A DNA stretch of 64,000 bases from Hydrangea macrophylla (taxonomy: Eukaryota > Streptophyta > Magnoliopsida > Cornales > Hydrangeaceae), in the NCBI GenBank assembly GCA_033977485.1, contig CM066994.1:42309155-42373154 (forward strand), written 5' to 3'. This document shows, one piece after another, positions 31,329 to 41,099 of the stretch (position 1 is the stretch's first letter; each line of letters starts with the position of its first letter). The notes under the pieces were generated by a model, which saw only the letters and a list, made by a program, of their open reading frames with translations, was not told where the DNA came from and did no database searches. Position numbers and translations under genes: made by a program.

Positions 31329-33467
31329 CTAGACAACTACCATGCCAAGCTTCTTCTTCATCTTGTTGAAAATATCACACTTTAAAGCCTTGGTAAAAAT
31401 ATCTGCAAGTTGATCTTGAGTCTTACAAAACTTCACAACAATATCTTCATCTTTAACCAAATCACGAATGTAATGAAACTTGATCCTTATGTGCTTGCTT
31501 TTGCCATGAAACACTGGGTTCTTTGTGAGTGAAATAGCTGAACTATTGTCACAAAAAAGTGTTGTACCTTTCACTTGAAAATGCTTGAGTTCTTCTAAAA
31601 CCCATCTTATCCAAAGAGCTTGACAGGATGCCAAGGTAAGTGAAATGTATTCAGATTCTGCTGTAGAGAGAGCCACAACTGATTGCTTCTTTGATGCCCA
31701 AGAAATTGCTCCTGATCCTATGTTGAAAACATAGCCAGAAGTACTTTTGCAATCATCAACACTTCCTCCCCAATCACTATCACAATAACCAACTAAACTT
31801 GAATCTTCAACCTTTCTATAAAGAATTCCTTCATTGATCGTTCCAGATAAATATCGCAATACTCTCTTTCCAGCATTCCAATGACTTCTTTTTGGTGACT
31901 CCATGAATCTACTAAGTATACTTACAGAGAACATAAGATCTGGTCTAGTTGCAGTCAAATACATGAGACTCCCAACAAGACTTCGATAAAGAGTGCCATC
32001 AACATTTTCTTCATTATCAAATTTGCTCAACTTCAAATTAACTTCCATCGGAGTGCTAATGGAAGTGGCACCCTCCATTCGAAATTTCTTCAGAACATTC
32101 CTTGCATATGTTTTCTGGCCAATAAAAATTCCATCTTCTTGTTGTTTAACCTCAATGCCAAGGAAAAAATGGAGAAGTCCCATGTCAGTCATTTCAAATT
32201 CTTGCATCATAGCTCTCTTGAAATCTTCACACATACTTGAACAAGTTCCGGTAAAAATTAAATCGTCAACATATAAACAAACAATCAAGTATTCACCATG
32301 CTTACCTTCTTTGATGTAGAGCGTATGTTCAAATGGACACCTTTTGAAATTGTTTTCCAAAAAATAACCATCAATACGACTATACCATGCTCTCGGTGCT
32401 TGCTTGAGCCCATAAAGTGCCTTTTTCAAACGACAAACTTTTCCTTCTTCACCAATCTTTGCATAACCTTGTGGTTGATGGATAAATACCTCCTCTTGCA
32501 GAAAACCATTTAAGAAAGCTGATTTAACATCCATTTGATACACTTTCCAACTGTTTTGCGCCGCCAAAGCTAGGACCGTTCGAATTGTCTCAAGACGAGC
32601 AACTGGTGCAAACACCTCTTGAAAATCAACACCATATTTTTGTTTGTATCCTTTCACAACAAGCCGAGCTTTATATTTATCAATCTCCCCATTTTCATTC
32701 AGCTTTGTCTTGTATATCCACTTCACATCAATTGGCTTTTTTCCATTTGGAAGTTCCACAAGCTCCCAAGTATGATTTTTATGTATTGAATCAATTTCCT
32801 GATCCATAGCTAGCTTCCACTTCTCTTCTTTAAAAGCTTCCTCATAACTGATTGGATCAGCATCAGCAAACAAAGCAAAATTAGCCAAGTCTTCTTCTAA
32901 AACATTTCTGGTTGATTCATATAGATCTCTTATGCTTTTTGTCTTCCTAAGGATTGCATTTGAACTTGAACTCGACGACGGAGAAGAAACCCGAGGAGTA
33001 GGAAGTGGAGAAGTTGGAGGAGTGACAACCTCTTCATTTCTTTCAGCATTTTGCTGCTGTGAATCTTCTTCCAACTCAACACAACCAAAGTTCTTCTGTT
33101 TATCATCTTCATCCCAATTCCAAGATTCTTCTTCATCGAACTTTACATCCCTACTGACAATTAGCTTCTTGGTAATGGGATTATACAACTTGTATGCCTT
33201 TGAATTCTCACTATACCCTATAAAAATGCATTTTTCAGATTTGTCATCCAACTTCTTCCTTTTTTCATCCGGAACATGGGAATAAGCTACACTTCCAAAT
33301 ATTCTTAGATGTTCAACACTTGGTTTGTGCCCACTCCATCCTTCTACAGGAGTCAAATTTTCCATACTTTTGGATGTTACTCGATTCAAAAGATAGACAG
33401 CACATGCCACTGCTTCAGCCCAGAACAGAGTAGGAACTTTCTTGGCTTTCAACATACTCCTTGCCAA
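31329..33467 (-). CDS. Copia-1 integrase C-terminus, reverse transcriptase and RNase H
   Basis: The downstream frame resumes within integrase. The true junction is near 33590, so 33468-33580 also codes but lacks an ATG. RT begins with WKLAMDQEIDSIHKNHTWEL, has QMDVKSAFLNG and the catalytic YVDD box (CLYVDDLIFTG), and RNase H shows GYCDSDWGGSVDD, AESEYISL and LFCDNSSA. It ends MKKKLGMVVV, 12 bp before the LTR. All catalytic residues are present. Confidence 0.93.
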   Translation of the reverse strand: MARSMLKAKKVPTLFWAEAVACAVYLLNRVTSKSMENLTPVEGWSGHKPSVEHLRIFGSVAYSHVPDEKRKKLDDKSEKCIFIGYSENSKAYKLYNPITKKLIVSRDVKFDEEESWNWDEDDKQKNFGCVELEEDSQQQNAERNEEVVTPPTSPLPTPRVSSPSSSSSSNAILRKTKSIRDLYESTRNVLEEDLANFALFADADPISYEEAFKEEKWKLAMDQEIDSIHKNHTWELVELPNGKKPIDVKWIYKTKLNENGEIDKYKARLVVKGYKQKYGVDFQEVFAPVARLETIRTVLALAAQNSWKVYQMDVKSAFLNGFLQEEVFIHQPQGYAKIGEEGKVCRLKKALYGLKQAPRAWYSRIDGYFLENNFKRCPFEHTLYIKEGKHGEYLIVCLYVDDLIFTGTCSSMCEDFKRAMMQEFEMTDMGLLHFFLGIEVKQQEDGIFIGQKTYARNVLKKFRMEGATSISTPMEVNLKLSKFDNEENVDGTLYRSLVGSLMYLTATRPDLMFSVSILSRFMESPKRSHWNAGKRVLRYLSGTINEGILYRKVEDSSLVGYCDSDWGGSVDDCKSTSGYVFNIGSGAISWASKKQSVVALSTAESEYISLTLASCQALWIRWVLEELKHFQVKGTTLFCDNSSAISLTKNPVFHGKSKHIRIKFHYIRDLVKDEDIVVKFCKTQDQLADIFTKALKCDIFNKMKKKLGMVVV

Positions 33468-33579
33468 CTCTACAATTGTTCGATTTTTCCTTTCGGAAAC
33501 CCCATTTTGTTGAGGAGTATACCGAACAGTAAACTGATGTTGGATGCCATTTTCTTTGAGAAAAGCTTCAAATTCACCA

Positions 33580-33600
33580 TCTATATATATTCACCACCCC
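33580..33600 (-). other. Frame change at a TA dinucleotide run inside copia-1 integrase
   Basis: On the minus strand GGTGAATATATATAGATGG contains a short TA run. The upstream frame meets TAG here, while the downstream integrase homology (DGEFEAFL-like) is in another frame, consistent with one extra TA unit. It could be a genuine slippage mutation or a read error. Confidence 0.75.
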
Positions 33601-35428
33601 GATCGGTACGTAAAGTTTTAACTACAGCACCACTTTGCTTTTTAACCAAAACCTTAAAGCTTTTGAAATACCCGAACACTTCAGATTTTTGTTTAAGAAA
33701 ATACACCCAAGTTTTCCTACTATAATTGTCAATAAAGGTGAGAAAATAACGATTACCTCCAACTGAAGTGACGTTCATTGGCCCGCAAAGATCTGAATGT
33801 ATTAACTCGAGTGGTTTGGTTGCTCTCCTTGCTTTCCCAATGGGAAAAGAATTTCTGTGATGCTTTCCAAGAATACATCCTTCACAAACTTTCTCTTGTA
33901 GATCAACACTAGGCATGCCATTTACCACATTCTTCTTGCTCATGGAAGAGAGAGTTTTGAAACTCAAGTGCCCAAAACGAAAATGCCATAACCAAGATTT
34001 ATCCTTGATAAAGCTATTAAAACAAGAACCAATCTGATTTTGAAAATTCAAAGGAAACATCTTGCTTTGAGTCATGCTTACTGTGCTAATAAGAGCACCA
34101 TTCTTGTCTTTGATTTCACACAAGTCCTCCCTGAAATTAACTTCATAACCCTTCAATAAAAGTTGTCCAACACTCAATAAATTATGCTTGAGGCCCGGAA
34201 CATAAAGAACATTAGAAATCCGCTTCACTGCTTTCTTTGTGTGAACAAGAACAGTACCACTGCCCTTTGCTGAAAGCCTCTTATCATCACCTGCTCGAAC
34301 TTCACTTTGAGTAGATTGATCTAGCTCCACAAATGCCTTCTTATTTCCAGACATGTGATTACTACAACCACTATCAACATACCAAACCTCATCAAGAAGA
34401 GCCTCTTGTTCAGCATATGTGTGAAACAGAGAATCAGCTTCTTTGTTTTGCTCTTTTTCATGCATAAAACTAGAATTATTTTTCTCTTCATCTGCAATTC
34501 TTTTCCTACAATACTTCTTGATATGTCCAAACTTTTGACAATAATGGCATTGGGTGTTTTTCAAAGAAGACCATCCTCTCCCTCTTCCTCTGTGAGAAGA
34601 TAAAGTCTCACCATCTTGCTGTCCTCCATGACCTCTTCCACTGTTCGACGAAATTATTTCACTCTCTTGTTGTCCTCCACCATGACCTCTTCCACCAACA
34701 TTCCTTCCTCTCCCTCGAGAAGTGCCTCTTCCTCTTCTACCTCCAAAACCTCCCCTTAGAGAGACTTGAGTTTGGAAAGCCTGCTCAACGGAAGAAGAAT
34801 CATATTGCTTCATACGAAGTTCATGGGATTGCAGAGATCCCAATAAACTCTCCAGCGACAAGGCAGATAGGTCTTTTGATTCTTCAATAGTAGCAATTAC
34901 TTCAAATTTTCGGGTTAAGCTTCGTAGAATCTTCTCAACTACTCTTTGATCTTCAATCATTTCACCATTTATCCTTAATTGGTTGACAACAGAAATTACT
35001 CTATTGAAGTAGTCTTCAATGCTTTCAGAATCTTTCATTTTCTGTGAATCAAATTCAAATCTTAGAGATTGAAGCCTCACCTTTTTCACTTTGTCATCAC
35101 CCTTATATGAAGTGGAAAGTATGTCCCATGCTTGCTTAGACGAAATTGCTGCTGCGATTCGTTCAAAAACAGTTTCATCCACTGTTTGATAAATAAGAAG
35201 CAGAGCCTTCTTGTCCTTCTTGCGATTTGCATTTAACTCAGTGAGTTGAGGTTGAGAAAGAGTTGCTCCAACTGCTGGTTCTACATATCCAGTCTCCACA
35301 ATATCCCATAACTCTTGAGATCCAAATAACACTTTCATTTGGATGCTCCAGTAGTTGTAATTCTTTCCATTGAGGCGAGGAAGTTGGGGTAATTGAGACA
35401 TCACAGTGGTGTTGTTGATAGAAGACAT
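33581..35428 (-). CDS. Copia-1 gag, protease and start of integrase
   Basis: 615 codons. Gag begins MSSINNTTVMSQLPQL and has a UBN2-like domain (NYWSIQMKVLF, around residues 20-200), a Gly/Arg-rich segment and a zinc knuckle C-x2-C-x4-H-x4-C (CHYCQKFGHIKKYC, about residue 290). The protease has YVDSGCSNHMSG near residue 355. Integrase follows with its HHCC module (H-x4-H ... CEGCILGKH) and the first catalytic Asp (HSDLCGP). The second, in RTDRGGEY, falls at the very end of this frame. The frame ends at TAG after GGEYI, where the TA run shifts it. Confidence 0.93.
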   Translation of the reverse strand: MSSINNTTVMSQLPQLPRLNGKNYNYWSIQMKVLFGSQELWDIVETGYVEPAVGATLSQPQLTELNANRKKDKKALLLIYQTVDETVFERIAAAISSKQAWDILSTSYKGDDKVKKVRLQSLRFEFDSQKMKDSESIEDYFNRVISVVNQLRINGEMIEDQRVVEKILRSLTRKFEVIATIEESKDLSALSLESLLGSLQSHELRMKQYDSSSVEQAFQTQVSLRGGFGGRRGRGTSRGRGRNVGGRGHGGGQQESEIISSNSGRGHGGQQDGETLSSHRGRGRGWSSLKNTQCHYCQKFGHIKKYCRKRIADEEKNNSSFMHEKEQNKEADSLFHTYAEQEALLDEVWYVDSGCSNHMSGNKKAFVELDQSTQSEVRAGDDKRLSAKGSGTVLVHTKKAVKRISNVLYVPGLKHNLLSVGQLLLKGYEVNFREDLCEIKDKNGALISTVSMTQSKMFPLNFQNQIGSCFNSFIKDKSWLWHFRFGHLSFKTLSSMSKKNVVNGMPSVDLQEKVCEGCILGKHHRNSFPIGKARRATKPLELIHSDLCGPMNVTSVGGNRYFLTFIDNYSRKTWVYFLKQKSEVFGYFKSFKVLVKKQSGAVVKTLRTDRGGEYI

Positions 35429-35467
35429 GATTCTCTTTCAACCTGGCTCCTGGCTTTGATACCAATT

Positions 35468-35718
35468 TGCTGGAAAACAAATAAAAAGTCAAGAGAAATT
35501 GTGCTCTTGAAACAAAACAGAGATGTGTATCAGTCACTCTATCTCTCTGCAATTCCATTGATGATAAAAACTTATATATAGAAATTACAAAATAAAAGAA
35601 ACCCAAACATCAGATAACCAAAAACAGTTAAACTTATAAATATCCTTCCTTATTACCAATAAAAGAACCTCTCATATGCCAACTACCCAAATTTATTGTA
35701 TAGCTTAGAATTCCAACA
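35468..35718 (-). repeat. Copia-1 LTR (5' LTR in element orientation)
   Basis: 251 bp, identical to 31066-31316. On the minus strand it is followed at 35452-35464 by TGGTATCAAAGCC, a primer-binding site matching the 3' end of a methionine tRNA with one mismatch to the usual TGGTATCAGAGC. Confidence 0.95.
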
Positions 35719-36236
35719 GTAGGTAGGGGTGGTTTTTGGATGGGTTGGATCATATCGGAATTGAAGCTAGTCGTAAAAAAATATTCGGAAATTTTTAAAA
35801 TCGAGAAACTCATTCATAATTCCTAGCCTTGTTCTGAAATTTAATTTCGAATTTCAAAACTCCATTTCAATTTTGAAAATTCAAAATCTTAGAATTTTTC
35901 AGGAAGTTTCAGAATTGAAGTTTACCAGAATTTTACAAATTTTTTAAAAACTTTTAGAGTTTTTGGTATTTTAGTTGAAAATTACATAAACCATTCACGT
36001 AAGAAACTATGCATATATAATTTATAAATATTTTGCGGAAACAAAATACATAGTTATACATTTATCATTAAAAATTCAAAATATTTTGCAGTATTTTGAA
36101 AGTTTTGATCGTAAGTTGTTCAAATTATTTTGGAATTTATAGCACCATTCTGATTCTAATTCGTTTTTTTAACCTGATTTCTAATTATCAGAATTCCAAA
36201 CTAAATTTTCATTTCCAAAACTGGTATTCTTCGGAT

Positions 36237-36564
36237 CAGGGCCGGCCCTGGGCCAAATTTTCAAAGCAATCGCATGGGGCCTCGACTTTAGGCCTCATTT
36301 TTAGGCCTATTTTTTCCTAATTTCTTCTTAATTTTTATAAAATTTATCATTTTTATGCTTATTTTCTTCTAATTTTTATGAAATTTCTATGAAACTTATC
36401 ATTTTTAGGCCTATTTTCTTTCTAATTTATATGAAACTTATCATTTTTAGGCATATTATTTTTATAATTTCAATGAAACTTAGTATAGAGGCCTCATTTT
36501 TTCTGCCCCTTTGAAAATTCGCTTGAGGCCTCGGCCAATTTTGGTCATCTCAGGGCCGGCCCTG
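36237..36564. mobile_element. hAT-type MITE with CAGGGCCGGCCCTG ends
   Basis: A 328-bp element beginning and ending with CAGGGCCGGCCCTG, itself palindromic. Flanked by a perfect 8-bp duplication CTTCGGAT (36229-36236 and 36565-36572), as expected for hAT transposition. Copy A has the single CTTCGGAT at about 28580. The interior is AT-rich with repeated TTTTTAGGCCTATTTT words and no gene. Confidence 0.9.
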
Positions 36565-36762
36565 CTTCGGATTGATTTCAATCTGAATCCCAAACTGTTT
36601 GAACTTGCATTCCTACCCCTACTAGTAGTTTAGCATGAATCCCAAACTGTTTGAACTTGCATTCCTATCCCTACTAGTAGTTTAGCATTTTCTTATATTA
36701 CTATGTATAAATGTGTATATATATGAGCTAGCTAACAATGTAAGTGATGACGTGATGAGCAG

Positions 36763-37003
36763 TGTGAGAGTGGGGAATGAACTTGGAGCAGGGCATCCAA
36801 AAGCAGCAGCATTTTCAGTGATAATGGTGACTTCAATCTCTTTTGTAATCTCAGTGATCATAGCCATAATTGTGTTACTTTTGCACCACGTACGTCATTA
36901 GCTTCGTGTTCACAAATGGTGAAGTTGTGGCCAATGCTGTGTCTGACATGTGTCCACTTCTTGCCATCACCCTTATTATATGGCATTCAACCTGTACTCT
37001 CAT
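36763..37003 (+). pseudogene. MATE exon 4, copy B
   Basis: Encodes VRVGNELGAGHPKAAAFSVI ... SFVISVIIAIIVLLL, keeping the helix deleted in copy A. A 4-bp duplication (CACGTACGTC) near 36890 shifts the frame before the [17 protein letters not shown] segment. A small deletion in the segment before GIQPVLS and a G-to-T at the last exon base (CATGTAAGC) follow. The acceptor AGCAG is intact. Its lesions differ from those of copy A, so neither copy can supply a functional exon. Confidence 0.85.
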
Positions 37004-37250
37004 GTAAGCATTTATTATATGGGTAGTGTTAGGCTCCGTTTGAGTCACCTCTCTTTGGTTAATTGGCTAATCAGCCAATTTGTGAGGAAATATAGGGAAT
37101 GGAAAGAGAAATGGAGAGAACTAAAAGTTACTTTATTTGTTTTTATTTTGTGGACCACTTCTCTCCTTTTTCCCTTAATTCTAAAGTTAAAACTATATTC
37201 CGTACTCTTTTGATTTTTATTTTATTATTTTTATATTGTTTTAAAGTTAT

Positions 37251-38223
37251 GGGTAAATTACACAAATTTCCCTTGAGGTTTGCCTTAATTACACGGACCT
37301 CCCCCTTAGTTGCAGAAATTACACGGACCTCCCTCGAGGTTTGTAATTAGATAACAAAATGCCCCCTCTTCTAACGGTCCGTTGGTTTTTTTTACATTAG
37401 CCTCCCCTGAAAATTACAATTAGCCCCCCTAATATTATAAAATTGTCATACTAAACCTCCTTTCTCTTATATTTTTGTGCTAATTATAAAATCCCTCATC
37501 CCTCATATGTTTTTGGGTTAATTTTTTTAGCATTAATTTATATCATCTACACAAAATATACACAAAATACATATAAATAGGTCCAAATTTTTTTTTTTCC
37601 CCAAACAAACCTCTGTCAAGCCCTCCTGTAATAATTTTCTAGATCCGCCCCTGCCCCTATGCTTCAAAAGTGACAAAAATTCTAAAATTGGTTAAAAATA
37701 TAAACACTTAACCCCTTTTGTGATGTTAATTTTGGGATTAACGCTGTTTGAATGAAATCATAACAGTTCTATTTTAGTCCACAATCACAGGGGGTTAAGT
37801 GTCCACTTTTGAAGCATAGGGGCAGGGGCGGATCTAGAAAATTAATACAGGGGGGCTTGACAGAGGTTTGTTCGGGGAAAAAAAAAATTTTAGACCTGTT
37901 TATATGTATTTTATGTATATTTTGTGTAGAAATATAAATTAATGCTAAAAAAATTAACCTAAAAACATAAGAGAGAGGAGGGATTTTATAATTAGCACAA
38001 AAAAATAAGAGAAAGGGGGCTTAGTATGACAATTTTATAATATTAGGGGGGCTAATTGTAATTTTCAGGGGAGGCTAATGTAAAAAAACTAACGGACCGT
38101 TAGGGGAGGGGGCATTTTGTTACCTAATTACAAACCTTGAGAGAGGTCCGTGTAATTTCTGCAACTAAGAGGGAGGTCCGTGTAATTAAGACAAACTTCA
38201 GGGGAGGTTTGTGTAATTTACCC
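37251..38223. mobile_element. Mutator-type foldback element, 973 bp
   Basis: Long inverted arms (about 400 bp each, approximately 37251-37660 and 37815-38223) start GGGTAAATTACACAAATTTC and end with the complement. Flanked by a perfect 9-bp duplication TAAAGTTAT (37242-37250 and 38224-38232), the size made by Mutator-like transposases. Copy A at about 29305 is the empty site. There is no coding capacity. The central spacer has its own inverted TTTTGAAGCATAGGGGCAGGGGCGG motif. Confidence 0.92.
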
Positions 38224-38232
38224 TAAAGTTAT

Positions 38233-39245
38233 TTTTGAAGGGAGGAAATCACAACGGAAAAAGACAGTTTTTTTTCTTCTTTACTTTCCTAAATCCATAA
38301 ACCAAATAGGAGCCGTAGTACCTTCATGAAGCAAAAGTTCGGATCAAATCAAATTTGAAATTAAGAGTCCGTTTGATAAAAATGAAAATTAAGTATTGCT
38401 AATTAAGTGTTGAATTTTATGTACTAAAATTTTAAGCGATTAAATTTGCTATTTTGAAAACAGTGTTTCAAATACTGAAATAAACAACATGCATCCCATG
38501 ATTATTTTTAAAAGAATTTTTTTACTTAAAACTTTCAATGAATTTTTAACTGCTTATTTAATTAAGTGGTATATTTCAAACACATTGAAAAAGATTAAGC
38601 GCTGGAATTTTTTATTTTTTTTTTGAACTTCATTGGGTTATCAAACACACCCTAAGCAAATAACTTGTTAATGAGACTGGTAAAAATGCACTTCTAGATA
38701 CCTAAATGAATAGCTTTCTCGAATTCCTTACGAAAAATGGCAAAAATATGCTTCCCTATGCCTACATGAGAAAATTTGGTCGAGCACCAGGGGCAGATTT
38801 AGTGAGGGATAACAGAGGCTCAAGGCCCCCTTGATTTCAGAAAAATTGCATGTATACCTTGAAAAGAATATATTTCTACACTTTATCCTCTCAAAAAATT
38901 TAAAAACTCCCTATTTTACTAGTATTTTAGTTTGAAAAATTATATAATACAATCAAGTGTGATAGATTCAATTTTTTGGGCTCAAATTGTATAATAAGAT
39001 AATTTTGTTGTACCTTTGGTGCAATCAGCATTAATTTTTCTAATGTCCCATTTGGTAGTAATTTTTAAGTGTCATTTGTTGTTATAATTTTATAATGGAT
39101 AGTCAAGGGTTGGAGGTCCCAAAGTGATGTAATTTTGATGCAGATATGCATAATACAAAGGGAGAAGATTTGTTGATTTTTGTAATTTTCTTTTTATATA
39201 TCATTAGCTTAACCCATTTGTTTGAAGAATATTTGTCGACAGACC

Positions 39246-39247
<2 letters not shown>
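38233..39247. other. End of copy B and following intron 4 sequence
   Basis: Collinear with copy A until about 38960, and includes one member of a dispersed 250-bp family (about 38366-38654). After 38960 the sequence is AT-rich with no recognised feature. Confidence 0.5.

Positions 39248-39278
<31 letters not shown>
39248..39278 (+). repeat. Homopolymer C31 tract with A-run and TAA/TAAA repeats
   Basis: 31 consecutive C, then ACCCAC, an A-run and ATA/AATA repeats to about 39316. An unusually long C tract for a plant intron; the exact length may be unreliable. Confidence 0.9.
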
Positions 39279-39316
39279 ACCCACAAAAAAAAAAATAATA
39301 ATAATAAATAAATAAA

Positions 39317-40125
39317 ATTCGCCTTAGGGGCACTAGCCCTAATCTCCATAAACTCGGCTACCCCCAAGTGCAACTTTTTAGTTTCGCCCCTACCAAGCCT
39401 CCAACTTTAAATTTCTGTATCAGTTGCTGTCCAGATCAGTGTGGTAATATCAAAGTAATTATGGTATAGATTGACCCTATAACATTTTCTATTTAGGCCC
39501 TTGTCAAATACGGAAACAATAGTGAAGAATCAGAAACCAAAAAGGAAATTTGAAACTAGTTAAAGCCTGTGTTGGATTATTTAAGTGATTGAAATATTAA
39601 GTGATGAATTATTAAGTTACTTTTTTCAGCTGATTTGTTTAAGTGTTGAAGTTTTAAGCTAACCCAAACACTTCCATTTTACAAAACCATGATTTTTTTT
39701 TTCTTTCTCAAAATCCGTTATTCATCACTTAGGTTTTAAGTTTCAGCTAACCCAAACTGGCTCTTAATTGAAGGACACTATCACAAACGATAAAAAAAAA
39801 TGCGCTTCTCGAAACCACCCACAAGAGAATTTGGCTTTCAACCATTTTGAATCAAATGTGGACACTTTAGATGATTGTTGTCCCAAACCACCTGCTACAT
39901 AGCAATTGAACTTACGAAAAAGGTTGCGTTACAAACGCAGAAGCTGAATCGCCAAACGATCCTTTAAGCTGAAGCTTCCCACCAACGCGTCCATAAGTTG
40001 TTTTATAATTAGCATGTTTGCATTTACATCTTTTTATTTTTTTTGATAGCATGTTTGTATAGACATTAGTTTCACTAGAAATAAGGATGGAGAGTTTAAT
40101 TAACTTGATGTGCGGCACTGTGAAG
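39317..40125. other. Intron 4 remainder
   Basis: AT-rich. It has a diverged member of the AAGTGATTGAAATATTAAGT-type dispersed repeat near 39575-39770, whose ends are roughly inverted. No gene seen. Confidence 0.4.
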
Positions 40126-40244
40126 GTGTGGCTGTTGGGTGTGGATGGAAAGCTTTTGTTGCATATGTGAATATTGGACGGTATTACATTGTTGGAATCC
40201 CACTCGGTGCTGTGCTCGGAATTCACTACAAACTGGGCGCTAAG
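40126..40244 (+). CDS. MATE exon 5
   Basis: Encodes (G)[39 protein letters not shown], the conserved C-terminal helix pair of plant MATE transporters. The acceptor is TGTGAAG|GTGTGG and the donor AAG|GTACGT. The split Gly codon matches the end of exon 4. No lesion is visible in this exon. Confidence 0.88.
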
Positions 40245-40518
40245 GTACGTAATCATATATGTTATTGGATTAACATTCATTCAAACGCCAGTTCGGTAAT
40301 TAATTATTTGTGATTAAAAATTGAAAATTTTGAGTCTATTTGGCCACCGATTTTTCACAACTTTTCAAAAATCAAATTAACTTTAAAGTTGAGAAAAGGG
40401 ATTAAGTTAATAGAAATCTCCCCAAAAATCCCTATGTACTAAACTTTTTTAGTTTAAGTCCATTCATCATTTAATTATACGGTTAGACCCAAACAATCTG
40501 AGAGTATTTAGTGATTAG

Positions 40519-40534
40519 CCCCCCCCCCCCCCCC
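40519..40534 (+). repeat. C16 homopolymer
   Basis: Sixteen consecutive C in AT-rich intron 5. Confidence 0.9.
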
Positions 40535-40722
40535 AAATATTAGTGTGAATAATGGTACAAATTTACCCCTGGATATATGTAGAAATCTGTATATATATGT
40601 ATAGTCATTAAATGAGCTATAAAATCTTGTTAAAGATATCCATATCTTAAGCATAACCAATTTTGAGTTTAAAATCTCTTAATTATAGGCCTGCGCATAG
40701 GAGTATGTTACCAACATCATGT

Positions 40723-41091
40723 CAGGGCCGGCCCTTGGGCCAGCGGCCCGGGCGGCCGCTTGGGGCCTCAAAAAATTAGAATTTATTTGGTCTTGGAATA
40801 AGGCCTTGTTTAGCCAAAGTTCATGTATTCTATATAAAAATAGGGCCAAAATAAGGCCTAAAAAAAATAGGGCCTTAGATATACATGCATTATATATAAA
40901 AAGAGGACCAAAAATAAGGCATTGTTTGGCCAAAATACATATATTATATATAAAAATAGGGTAAAATAGGGCCTAAAAAAAAAGGCCTTATATATACATG
41001 TATTATATATAAAAATAGGACAAAAAAAGGGCCTAAAATTTTTTTTCGCTTAGGGCCTCATAAGAATTTCACAATCTCAAGGCCGGCCCTG
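40723..41091. mobile_element. Second hAT-type MITE of the GGCCGGCCC family
   Basis: A 369-bp element starting CAGGGCCGGCCCTTGGGCC and ending AAGGCCGGCCCTG, flanked by the perfect 8-bp duplication CATCATGT (40715-40722 and 41092-41099). Same family as 36237-36564 by its ends, but the interior differs: it has internal near-repeats of ATATACATGCATTATATATA with AGGGCCTAAAA. Confidence 0.9.
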
Positions 41092-41099
41092 CATCATGT

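Larger units (their letters stand above)
31066..35718 (-). mobile_element. Copia-1: Ty1/copia retrotransposon with identical LTRs
   Basis: A 4653-bp element on the minus strand flanked by the 5-bp duplication GTAGG (31061-31065 and 35719-35723). Two 251-bp LTRs appear identical base for base, so insertion is very recent. It has a tRNA-Met-type primer site, gag-protease-integrase-RT-RNase H order and a polypurine tract. Coding sequence is intact except for one frame change in a TA run near 33590. It sits inside copy B of the segmental duplication. Confidence 0.96.
30721..38960 (+). repeat. Segmental tandem duplication, copy B (contains MATE exon 4B)
   Basis: Collinear with copy A but interrupted by a copia element (31066-35718), a hAT-type MITE (36237-36564) and a Mutator-type foldback element (37251-38223). 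Without these it is about 2.3 kb. Each insertion site can be read directly against the empty site in copy A. Confidence 0.85.
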
